NCBI GenBank assembly: GCA_963728285.1
Contig: CAVSJR010000001.1
Location: forward strand, 744,001 to 808,000
Length of the DNA: 64,000 nt
Source: CAVSJR01 sp963728285
GTDB taxonomy: Bacteria; Actinomycetota; UBA4738; HRBIN12
Direction of reading: 5' to 3'
Position 1 is the first letter of the stretch. Every line of letters begins with the position of its first letter. The notes beneath the pieces were generated by a model. The model was given only the letters and a program-made list of their open reading frames with translations, searched no databases and was not told the DNA's origin. The position numbers and the translations under genes were made by a program. Shown piece by piece: positions 18,903 to 27,286 of the stretch.

Positions 18903-19463
18903 TCAGCATCGAATGGTCAGGTCGCGGTACGCGATGCAAAACACGCGCAGCCCCTGATGACAGTAGCCGCGGACCGATGCGTCTCCGTTGATGCGAATCC
19001 GGGACCTGGAGCAACAATCGGAGATGTGGCGGATGCGTCCCGAACAGCACCGGCTCCATCCGCCGCCGTACCGCGGGTTGTTGACGAAGTGGTACTCGTC
19101 GGGCACGCGCTCCTCACAGATCTTGCGGCGCCGCTGGTTCTTCGACCTATAGATATCGCCCGAGTCGTCCACGGGATAGCCGTACGTCGGATGCAGGGGA
19201 AATCCGTAGCGGTCCACACGAGTGTTCGGGGAGAACGGGTGCGGACACGAACCGGTCGTGAACGTGTGCCCGCAGATGTGATGCGCCTGCGCTCGATCGG
19301 GATCCAGCGCCACCGCGACGAGGGAGCCCCCGGCGACCGCAACCATCCCGCGGCCGAGCCTGCCGAGGAACGAGCGGCGGCTCGTCCGCTGCGCGAGCCG
19401 CTCCTCCGCCATCTGAAGCGATCCGCGCCGCTCGCCCGCGACGTTCCGTCGGCGCGCCATCAC
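18903..19463 (-). CDS. Tat-exported cysteine-rich protein, MauA-like in layout
   Basis: 186 residues. A twin-arginine signal (SRRSFLGRLGRGMVAVAGG) is followed by a mature part of about 125 residues with ten Cys (HHICGHTFTTGSCPH, KICEE, SRCCS, SDCCS, GYCH, VFCIAYRD). A small, Tat-exported, disulfide-dense protein between MauD-like and MauE-like genes matches the layout of methylamine dehydrogenase light chain (MauA). The whole protein has only one Trp (GGWSRCC), so the two-Trp TTQ cofactor of MauA cannot form. The start overlaps the MauD-like stop (GTG 19463 or ATG 19460). Confidence 0.75.
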   Translation of the reverse strand: MMARRRNVAGERRGSLQMAEERLAQRTSRRSFLGRLGRGMVAVAGGSLVAVALDPDRAQAHHICGHTFTTGSCPHPFSPNTRVDRYGFPLHPTYGYPVDDSGDIYRSKNQRRRKICEERVPDEYHFVNNPRYGGGWSRCCSGRIRHISDCCSRSRIRINGDASVRGYCHQGLRVFCIAYRDLTIRC

Positions 19464-20035
19464 ATCGCCTCCGCGCGGACGCGATCCTCATCGATCCGCT
19501 GCTCGGCCGTGTCCACCAAGCCCTCCAGCTGTTCGAGGTTGTTCACCGTCCCCTTGGACCGAACGATGCCGAGGCGATCGACGACGACCACGTACGGCGT
19601 CCCCGGGATGGCGAGTCGCCCCTCGAGCTCCGCGTCGGCGAGGACCAGCGCGTCCATCCCGGCCGAGCGAGCGGCCGCCGGAAGCCCGGGCTTGACGGCG
19701 GCGCAGATCGGGCAGTGCTCGGACACGAACAGCGCGATCCTCGGCACGGCCGCCGGACCTCCGAGCGTGACTCGGCTGCCGTCGTCGGCGGTCGCCTGCA
19801 TCGGCGCGAGCCCCTCTCCGAGCGGCGGGCCCTCGTCGTCGATCTCGAGCGCACCCAGTGGGCCCAGGCGCAGGTGCAGCGTTCCCAGCTGGCGGGCGAG
19901 CGCGACGACGGCGATCCCGAGCGCCACGAGCAGGACCCATTGCGCGGCGAACGCGGCGACCCACCACCCACTCAAACGACAGCCCCCAATCGACCGGACG
20001 AGGCATCTTACGATCTGGTCTAGGGGGCGCTCCAC
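19460..20035 (-). CDS. MauD-like membrane-anchored thioredoxin-fold protein
   Basis: Up to 191 residues. One N-terminal membrane helix (WVLLVALGIAVVALARQLG) and the segment RLGPLGALEI resemble MauD. The thioredoxin-fold domain has the redox pair in SEHCPICAAVKPGLP (Cys108 and Cys111 from the GTG start) and the cis-Pro loop in IPGTPYVVVVD. MauD is thought to form or shuffle disulfides in the exported small subunit; the next gene encodes such a Cys-rich substrate. GTG 20035 overlaps the upstream gene by 16 bp; TTG 19975, just before the membrane helix, is an alternative. Confidence 0.8.
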   Translation of the reverse strand: MERPLDQIVRCLVRSIGGCRLSGWWVAAFAAQWVLLVALGIAVVALARQLGTLHLRLGPLGALEIDDEGPPLGEGLAPMQATADDGSRVTLGGPAAVPRIALFVSEHCPICAAVKPGLPAAARSAGMDALVLADAELEGRLAIPGTPYVVVVDRLGIVRSKGTVNNLEQLEGLVDTAEQRIDEDRVRAEAM

Positions 20036-20580
20036 AAGGGCTCGTTGTCGCCGCCCATGAGGCGCATGATGGGCGTCCCATCGCTCGCGATGCCGAGCAG
20101 CGCCTTGAGCTCCCCGTCCTTGTCGAGCAGCCGAAGCACCGGGGAGCCCTCGGCGGCGAGGCCCAGCCTGGCCCGCACCTTTCCGTCCTCGTCGTAGAGG
20201 CCGACCGTGGGAGATCCCTGCTGGGCGAGCGTGAACACGAACTTCGTCTCGCCGTCCTTGTTCTGCAGCCCGAGCGTCGGCGAACCCTCCGAGGCGAGGC
20301 CGAATTTCGCGCGGATCTTGCCGTTCTTGTCGCCGAGTGCGAGGCTCGCCGACCCGTCGGAGGCCAGGCCGAGCGTGGCCCGAACCTTGCCGTCCTCGTC
20401 GCCGATCGCCAGCCCGGCAGACCCGTCGGTCGAGAGCCCGAAGCGCGCGCGGACGCGGCCGTCGGGGTCGTGAAAGGAAACGTACGGCGACTCGTCATTC
20501 GACAGACCGAGCTTCGCGCGAACCTGACCATCGTCGTCGACGATCTCGAAGCCGCCCGCCTGCACGACGCGTTTCTTCAT
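20020..20580 (-). CDS. 23-residue tandem-repeat protein (probable beta-solenoid)
   Basis: 186 residues from ATG 20580, after GAGGGGTGA. Almost the whole chain is seven or eight units of about 23 residues with the consensus D-x-DGKVRAxLGLASDGSPxLxL, for example DEDGKVRATLGLASDGSASL. There is no signal peptide or Cys. Regular strand-turn units with Gly and Asp at fixed spots suggest a stacked beta structure. It is the first gene of the operon, overlapping the MauD-like start. Its role is unknown; it may be a cytoplasmic scaffold. Confidence 0.8.
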   Translation of the reverse strand: MKKRVVQAGGFEIVDDDGQVRAKLGLSNDESPYVSFHDPDGRVRARFGLSTDGSAGLAIGDEDGKVRATLGLASDGSASLALGDKNGKIRAKFGLASEGSPTLGLQNKDGETKFVFTLAQQGSPTVGLYDEDGKVRARLGLAAEGSPVLRLLDKDGELKALLGIASDGTPIMRLMGGDNEPLWSAP

Positions 20581-20706
20581 CGGGTCACCCCTCGAGCGGA
20601 ATGCGGGTGTGCGTAGCATCCACCGGCGGCGGGGCGGCGTAAAGGACTCTCGAGGAGGAACGGCGGGCGGGCCCGGTCCACCGCAGCGGGATCGGCGACC
20701 CCGTGC

Positions 20707-22489
20707 TCAGCGGATCAGGAGCATCATCCTGGTGCTGGAGCCCGCGGTCGTCGTCCTGGTGCCGGCGACGAACGCGTCGATCGGTTCCAGACTCGGAGCG
20801 ACCTCGAGGTCGAACGCCGATCGCTCCTCGGGAGGCAGCGCCTCGCGGATCGCCTGACCGACCCCGCCGACGTTCACGTACAGCAGCTGCCGGTCCACGC
20901 CGTCGATGGCAGCAACCGCCGCCCGAAAGGTTGCCTCGGACGCGATGCTCTCCCCCTCGTGGGCATCGATGGACGCGCGGATCGCCTCCGGGGAGGCGGC
21001 GAGAATGGCCGCTCCGTCCACGACCGCGTAGCTCGGTCGGACCGACGGCTCCTCGTCGCCCGACATGACGAGCGATCGAATCTCGACGCCGCGATACGTG
21101 GTGGAGGCCCAGGTCGGCCCGGGTGCGAGTGATGGGGCCGAAGGCGCCGACGACCTCGCCGGAGATCTGGTCGAGGAACGCGCGCATGCCCTCCGGATCG
21201 GTGGTGCCGAGCACGAGCGCGCCCGTCGGATATCGCCCCGCGCCCGGGCTCACCTCGATGGACGCGTCGCCGGTGAGGTTGGCGACGACGCCATCCGGCC
21301 CGGTGAGCCCCAGCTGTTCCAACGGGGAGCGCCATCCAGTCCTGCCCTCGCCAGTCCCGCCTCGATCTGCTCGCGCAGCCCGCTCATCGCGACGACGCCG
21401 TAGGCGTCGGTGGGAACCCACGTCAGCGTCTGATTGGATGCGCCGGCGTCTCCGTCGCTCTCGAGGGCCGAACGCATCTCGGGCGTGAGCTTCGTCGGGT
21501 CGAGCGTCGTCGCCATGTCGACCCGAAGCTCCGTCCGGCTGGGCTTCCAACGAGAGCGCCAACGCGTCGACGGCGCCCACGTCGGGAACGCCGAGCAACC
21601 CGCCTCCGGTCACGGGCGATCCCACCCCGGATGACAACGCCGTGCCGAGCCCGCCCATCACCGAGCGCACGTTCACATAGCCGAGGGCGAGCCTGTCCTC
21701 GGGCAGGGAGGCGATGGCGCGCTGGAAGCGCGCCGACTCCTCAAGGGACGCCGTCCCGCCGGAGGCCGCGGAGGCGACGTCGGAGGCGAGCTGCAGGGAG
21801 TTGGCCAGCAGCACCGTTCCGTCGGTGATCGCGAGCACCACGGGCGTGCCGCCGGTCTCCGGCCCACCCAGCCAGATCGTCGTGCCGTCCCGTTGCACGC
21901 TGCTCCATGCGTACTGCCGTCCCTGGATGTCGTGGGATCGCAGCTCGTCGAGCGTCGCCAGCGCGGCGTCGTCATCGTCGGAGTCGAGGAGGACGCCGAG
22001 CGACGCCCCCGTGTCGCTCAGTCGGCCGGCGACCGCGACCTGCGACCCGAGCCACGATCGGATGTCCGCGGCGCTGAGGCCGGTGTCGGCGAGGACGCCG
22101 TCGAGCGCCGAGTCGAGCCGACCATCGATCCCGTCGCTCGACGCCGAGGCGGGGAACCGGCGAAGCAAGCGCGTGAGATTGAGCTTCTGCCCCGCCGACG
22201 GATCCAGGTACGCGGTCGCGAAGAAGTCGACGTCGGCGGGAGTCGTCGTGGAGAGCTGTTCGCCGCTGCCCCTGAGCGCGTACATGACGGCCCCGAGTCC
22301 GACCCCGCCAAGCACCAGCACGGCAGCGAGCACGCCGCCCAGGACGATGAGGGTGCGCCGGCCCCGGCTCGAGGTGGGCCGGCGCGGCGAACCGAGATCG
22401 GCGGGCGCCGTCGGAGCGGACGGGGCCGGGGGCTCGGGGAGCCGGGCGCCGTCGGAACCGGATTCCGCGTCGCTGGGCATGTCGTTCAT
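20707..22489 (-). CDS. DUF3352-family membrane-anchored protein (multiple frameshifts)
   Basis: About 590 residues once at least three shifts (near 21530, 21340 and 21085) are bridged. A Pro/Ala-rich cytoplasmic N-terminus is followed by one membrane helix (TLIVLGGVLAAVLVLGGVGLGAVMYAL). Next come STTTPADVDFFATAYLDPSA and LRSWLGSQVAVAG, the DUF3352 pattern, and later YVNVRSVMGG and SYAVVDGAAILAASPEAI. The function of the family is unknown. The locus is intact from signal to stop apart from the indels, so it is probably a real gene with sequence errors. Confidence 0.75.
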
Positions 22490-22608
22490 GGCGGCGTCAT
22501 CCTCCGGGAGCTCTCGTCGCGGGCCGGAGCGGGCCCGAATGGATCCCACAGACCCTCTATCTATCGGCGTCCCGGAGGAGGGGATGAACCCCGTGCCCGA
22601 GGGTCGCT

Positions 22609-23715
22609 CTACGCCGAGAGCCGCTCGAGCTGGAGCGTGCAGGCCTCCAGGCGATCGGGCAGTGGATCGACGCCCAGGCCCGGACCGTCGGGAACCGCCA
22701 TCGTTCCGTCCTCGTCCATCTCGAAGGGGGGCGTCAGGTCCTCGGCGAAGTACCTGCGGCTGGCGCTGGTGTCGCCCGGCAGCGTGAACCCGGGCAGCGA
22801 GGCGAGCGCCAGGTTCGCGGCCCGCCCGATACCGGTCTCCAGCATCCCGCCGCACCACACCGGCACTCCCTGCGCGAGGGCGAGCTCGTGGATCGCCCGG
22901 GCCTCGAGGAGGCCGCCGACGCGGCCCTGCTTGATGTTGATGATCCGGCATGCGCCGATCTCGAGCGCGGCCGCGGCGTCGGCCGCCGACCGGATCGACT
23001 CGTCGAGGCAGATCGGCGTGCGAACCAGGCGCTGCAGCTTCGCGTGATCCACGAGGTCGTCGTGTCGCAGCGGCTGCTCGATCATGAGCAGATCGAAGGC
23101 GTCGAGCGCCGTCATGATCGGCGCGTCCGACGATCGAGTAGGCCGCGTTCGCGTCGACGGACAGGAGGATGTCGGGATGTGCCCGGCGGACGGCATCGAC
23201 GCGCTCGACGTCGAGTCCGGGCTCGATCTTCAGCTTGATTCGCCGATACCCTCGGCGAGGTAGCCGGCGACCTGCTGCTGCAGCTCCTCGGTCGTCGGCG
23301 CGATGCCCACCGACACCCCGCACTCGACCCTTCCCTGGAGGAACCGAGATAGCCGGCCAGCGACGCATCCCGTTCCCGGAGGCTCGCATCGAGCACCGCC
23401 ATCACGAGTGTCGCCTTCGCCATCGGGTTGCCCCGCACATGCGAGAACGCGTCGGCGAGGCTCTCCGGCGCGATGTTGCGGCCCAGGATCGACGGGCCGA
23501 GGTGGTCGCGAAGCGCCACCCAGGCCCCCGCGTTGAACTCGTCTGAGAAATCGGGACGTCGGTCCCGCCACGCACTCCCCCCAGCCGACGACGTCCTCGG
23601 TCTGGACGGAGGCGAGGATGCATTCCTTCGCCGTCTCCTCGCCGAAGCTCGTGCGGAACGGGCGGACGAGCGGCAGGCTCACGAGACGGAGTTCGATGCC
23701 GGTGATACGGCTCAC
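22609..23715 (-). CDS. N-acylamino-acid racemase / o-succinylbenzoate synthase (multiple frameshifts)
   Basis: Enolase-superfamily enzyme of about 368 residues with at least four shifts (near 23545, 23340, 23240 and 23130). Seen in order: GIELRLVSLPLVRPFRTSFG, the catalytic KxK (KLKIEPG), the metal ligands in SVDANAAYS, MIEQPL and CLDESI, the second catalytic Lys in INIKQGRVGG, and WCGGMLETGIGRAAN. This is the OSBS/NSAR group. A GNAT gene coupled directly upstream matches the succinyl-transferase partner of the known D-to-L amino acid conversion pathway, so NSAR is favoured over menaquinone synthesis (inference); no other men genes are in the window. Confidence 0.8.
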
Positions 23716-24513
23716 GAGAAGACGTACGAGAACGACGAGGAGAAGCCCGTCACACGAAGGCCCGCTGCCAAGCAGGCCTCGATGCCCTCGGCGATCGCAT
23801 CGCGCCAGCGCTCACCGAGCTCGGGATCCGCTTCACGCACCCCTCGATAGCTCTCGGGAATGCGAACGATCGCGGGGCCCTGCTTCGGTGCCTTCACGGG
23901 CGTGGGCTCCGGGCGATCATCTGGCCCCTCTCGGTCGACGACTACCCAGCCGTCGTCGGGCGCCGGCCCGGGGGCCACGCGATCGAGTTCCCATCGGGCG
24001 ACGAGGCGGTCGCTGCGCTCCCCACGATTCAGGGCATCCTCCATGTCTCCATAGAAGTTGCGATGGAAGCCATCTGCGGAAGCACCCAGCTTCGCCATGT
24101 TGAAGTAGGCGTTGCGCGCGTTCGCCGGATCGAAGGTCCATCGAACCAGGCGCGACGCCCTGATCCAGCGCCGCTGCCCGCTGCGCGAGCTTGAGGGCGT
24201 AGCCGACCCCCTGCGACTGCCACTCGCCGTCGACGGCCAGCATGTGCGAGTGGATGTGGATCCCCTCGGCGTCGAATCCGAGCCACCCGAGCACGTACCC
24301 GACGAGGCGCCCGTTATGGAAGGCACCCCACGGGAGGTTGCCGCTCTCCTGGAGCGCTCGGAGCATCTCCCGAGGAACCTCCTGGTGATCTCCCCACGTC
24401 GCCAGCATGACGTCGGTTATCGCCGTCGCGTCCTCGAGCGACTCCAGCGGCTCCACCTCGACGCCCGCCGCCGTCGCCGCGGCCTCGGCCTCCGCCCAAT
24501 GATCCGCCGCCAT
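23712..24513 (-). CDS. COG3375-type GNAT acyltransferase (frameshifted)
   Basis: About 266 residues. The N-terminal GNAT part includes GRLVGYVLGWLG, HSHMLAVDGEWQSQGVGYAL (acyl-CoA motif) and KLAQRAAALDQG. After a shift near 24165 it continues as VRWTFDPANARNAYFNMAKL and FYGDMEDALNRGERSDRLVA, the pattern of the predicted acetyltransferase family COG3375. Its stop overlaps the start of the racemase gene. In the NSAR pathway such a protein N-succinylates D-amino acids before racemisation. The M20-type desuccinylase of that pathway is not in the window. Confidence 0.78.
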
Positions 24514-24579
24514 CAGGTGCGGGAGTGTAGCGCGCCGGCGCGCTCGGCCCCGGCCGCCGACCTAGGGAACCGCGAGGAC

Positions 24580-24606
24580 AGGGTCCGCGCGGAAGGCGCG
24601 GGCCCT
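24580..24606. terminator. GC-rich hairpin, possible terminator
   Basis: An eleven-base stem (AGGGTCCGCGC/GCGCGGGCCCT, one G-T pair) with a five-base loop lies 29 bp past the stop of the 57-residue membrane protein on the minus strand. It has no T-run. Confidence 0.4.
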
Positions 24607-24634
24607 GCGCAACGCGATTGCGGTCTCGGGCGGC

Positions 24635-24808
24635 TCAGCCGCCGGCGGGCGGGGGCAGTTCCTGCCACTCCGCATCGTCGAGCTCGGCTCCCCTGCGACG
24701 TTTGAAGAACGCAATGACGCCTCCGATGATCGCCGCGATGAAAGCGAGCTTCAGCAGGCGACGGAAGAAACCCTTCTTCTTCTCCGGCGCCTCGATGTCC
24801 TCGGTCAT
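24635..24808 (-). CDS. 57-residue single-TM membrane protein
   Basis: ATG 24808, after GAGAGGGGG, to TGA 24635. A basic segment (EKKKGFFRRLLK) precedes one membrane helix (LAFIAAIIGGVIAFF), a basic stop-transfer KRRRG and an acidic tail (LDDAEWQELPPP). This topology is common among small actinobacterial membrane proteins of unknown role encoded near housekeeping genes. Good ribosome site and charge pattern make coding likely. Confidence 0.7.
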   Translation of the reverse strand: MTEDIEAPEKKKGFFRRLLKLAFIAAIIGGVIAFFKRRRGAELDDAEWQELPPPAGG

Positions 24809-24981
24809 GGAGTCCCCCTCTCGGAGCGGTGTGATGTACCGATTCAGGATGAAGCGAACGCCCGGCGTACCCGGACCAACCAGCCTATCCGAGTTTCACG
24901 ATCCTCGTCGCCGGGCATCCGGGGACGGCCGGGCCGGGCCGCCGGACGCCCGGGATAGGCTCGGCGGGAGGAGGTGCCGCG

Positions 24982-25856
24982 ATGGGCTCCGACGACGACC
25001 GCTGGGCGCGATGGGTGCTGGACCGTGGACACGGCGGCCAGCCCGACGACGAGCGGGCGGACATGGCCTACCTCGTCCCGATCCGTGATCGGCTGTTGTC
25101 CGGCGCGGATATCCGTCCGGGGGAGACGATCCTCGACGTGGGCGCCGGCGACGGACTCATCGCCCTCGCCGCCGCGGATCTCGTCGGGCCCTCGGGGACC
25201 GTCATCTTCAGCGACGTCTCTCAGGCGCTGCTCGAGCACGCTCGTCGGTCGCCGAGCGACGAGGCCTGGAGGGTCGGGCGTCGTTCGTTCGCGCCTCGGC
25301 GGAGGACCTCGCCCCGATCGCCGACGCTTCGGTGGACGTCGTCACGACGCGCTCGGTGCTGATCTACGTCCGCGACAAGCGTCGCGCCTTTCGCGAGTTC
25401 CATCGGGTGCTCCGCCGCGGCGGGCGCGTGTCGATCTTCGAGCCCATCAATCGGTACTTCGAGGACTCCGCCGACGACTTCTGGGGCTTCGATGCCCGAC
25501 CCGTCGAGGATCTCGTCCGCAAGCTGTGGGCCGGCTCGGGCGATCCCGATGAGGAGGCGGACGACCCGATGATGAACTTCGGTGAGCGGGACCTGGTCGA
25601 CGCCGCCGTGGACGCCGGCTTCGAGGAGGTCCGCGTCGAGCTCGTGGTCGAGCGGATGCCCGGTTCCTGGGTGGAGGATTGGGACGCGCTGCTCAAGACC
25701 GCCCCCAACCCGAATGCGCCGACGGTTCGCGAGACGATCGACGCCGCGCTCACGCCCGAGGAGGCGGCGCGGTTCGAGGCCCATCTCAAGCCGATGGCGG
25801 ACGCCAAGCGCGGCGTGCGGAGATCGGCCTTCGCCTACCTGCGCGCAAGGAGGTAG
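24982..25856 (+). CDS. SAM-dependent methyltransferase (frameshifted)
   Basis: Class I methyltransferase of about 290 residues, ATG 24982 after GGAGGAGGTG. Motif I is ILDVGAGDGLIALAAADLVG; the acidic motif II follows (VIFSDVSQALLEHARR). After a shift near 25270 the chain continues as DLAPIADASVDVVTTRSVLI and FREFHRVLRRGGRVSIFEPI (motifs post-I to III of the UbiE/Methyltransf_11 type). The C-terminal 120 residues are charged and not recognised. The substrate is unknown. Confidence 0.85.
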
Positions 25857-25877
25857 GCCTCGAAACGGGCGGCCCTC

Positions 25878-26366
25878 CTATCGCACCCCGGGCTCGGTCT
25901 CCCATTGATCGAGCTGCCACCCCCTCCTCCGATGGGCCAGCACGAGATGGAGAATTCGACCGGCCGCTTCGGGAGGAACCCTTCGTCGCTTCGTGTTGTT
26001 CGCGTAGCCCTTGACCGTTCCAATGGGCATACGAAGCAATCCGGCCACGGCCTTCCACGTCCCGTGGCGCTCGTGCAGCCACGAGAGAAGCGGCCGGACG
26101 CGCTCCACGGGAACCCCGTTCTTCGACCAGTGCCCGGCGTGCCGCGGAAACACGCGAACGTGATGACCCGAAAGGAAGACGTACGGCTCTCCACGAACAC
26201 GCCGCTCCGGCTCGAAGCTGATCGATGACCTTCTCGGGCGCTCACCACATCCGCAATGGCATCGCGAATAGGATGAGCAACCTCGGACGCACGTTCCCGT
26301 GGGCGGGTGGTTGAACCGCCAATCGTCCCGGGTTCGTACGAGTTCGGCATGATGGCTCGCGCCCAT
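25878..26366 (-). CDS. zinc-finger / HTH-like DNA-binding protein of phage type
   Basis: 162 residues from ATG 26366, after AAGGGGTGATC. The N-terminal half carries four Cys (TCVRGCSS, CHCGCGE) and then EPYVFLSGHHVRVF, the pattern of small zinc domains often found in phage proteins (CxCGCG followed by FxxGH). The C-terminal half, HERHGTWKAVAGLLRMPIGT and VKGYANNTKRRRVPPEAAG, looks like a helix-turn-helix with a basic wing. No other phage genes lie nearby, so it may be a domesticated remnant. Function unknown. Confidence 0.55.
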   Translation of the reverse strand: MGASHHAELVRTRDDWRFNHPPTGTCVRGCSSYSRCHCGCGERPRRSSISFEPERRVRGEPYVFLSGHHVRVFPRHAGHWSKNGVPVERVRPLLSWLHERHGTWKAVAGLLRMPIGTVKGYANNTKRRRVPPEAAGRILHLVLAHRRRGWQLDQWETEPGVR

Positions 26367-26449
26367 GATCACCCCTTGGCCTCTTCCGTGGGGACGGAAT
26401 GGACGCACGATGTCGCAGTCGCCTCGCCGTCGTCGGCACGGCGGAGCGC

Positions 26450-27094
26450 CTAGACGGCGAGCGCGGGCGGGCGGATCATCGAACGCCCTCGGTCACGAGA
26501 GTGAGCGGGAGAGGGTGGGGCGCGGACGCCACCCGTACCGGCGAGAACCCGCGGGAGCCGGACGAACTCACGATGAGCGGGGAGCTCCTTCAGCCGGGCT
26601 GCGCGCTCGGGCCCTCGGATGCGGAGGAGCTGAACGACCCTGGCCGTCGCCGCGCCGAAGACGGCGATCGCGATCGCCGAGCCGACCGCGACAAGCAGTT
26701 CCGCCACGAAACCCGCCCCGAACGCGCCGACGTGCACCTGTTCACAGCAGATGCTCGCGATCGCGAGACGCTCCCAGACCTCCATGCCCACGAACAGACA
26801 GACCTGGGCGGCGACGAGGACGCCGACCAGCTGAAGGCGGCCAAGGTCGGCGAACAACGGTCGTGCTCGCCGTCGCCCCCGGCTCCGTCCCCAGATCGCG
26901 AGGGCAGCGAGGGCAACGCAGACGAGGACGGTCTGGACGAGGATGGGGTCATTCAGGTGCCCGAGGAGACTCGGACTCGCGCCCGCATACTGGTCTCGGT
27001 CGAACAGGATGTTCGCGACCCAGTGGCCGGACAACGCGGTCACGAGCGCCGCTCCGAGAAGCAGGATGCCCCGGTTTCGGCTTCCTACGAGCAC
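26450..27094 (-). CDS. four-TM membrane protein of unknown function
   Basis: 214 residues from GTG 27094. Four hydrophobic segments are visible: ILLLGAALVTALSGHWVANIL, PILVQTVLVCVALAALAIWG, LQLVGVLVAAQVCLFVGMEV and FVAELLVAVGSAIAIAVFGA. An ICCEQ motif lies before the last. The tail is Arg/Pro-rich and may be cytoplasmic. No clear ribosome site. Divergent from the antiporter (193 bp apart). Confidence 0.6.
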   Translation of the reverse strand: MLVGSRNRGILLLGAALVTALSGHWVANILFDRDQYAGASPSLLGHLNDPILVQTVLVCVALAALAIWGRSRGRRRARPLFADLGRLQLVGVLVAAQVCLFVGMEVWERLAIASICCEQVHVGAFGAGFVAELLVAVGSAIAIAVFGAATARVVQLLRIRGPERAARLKELPAHREFVRLPRVLAGTGGVRAPPSPAHSRDRGRSMIRPPALAV

Positions 27095-27286
27095 GGACGG
27101 AGCATACCGTTCGACGCTTGTTTTCGGGTTCGTCGCTCGTCCTCCACGCCAGCGCGACATGCCGTTCGCCCAATGGACTAGGGCCGAGGACCGCCTTCGC
27201 CGATGGAACGGGGCCTTCCGACGCATTGAGTATCGGCCGGGCCATGGGTAGGTTTGCGCTTCCGGTCGTTCAGGAGGCTCCCCCCG

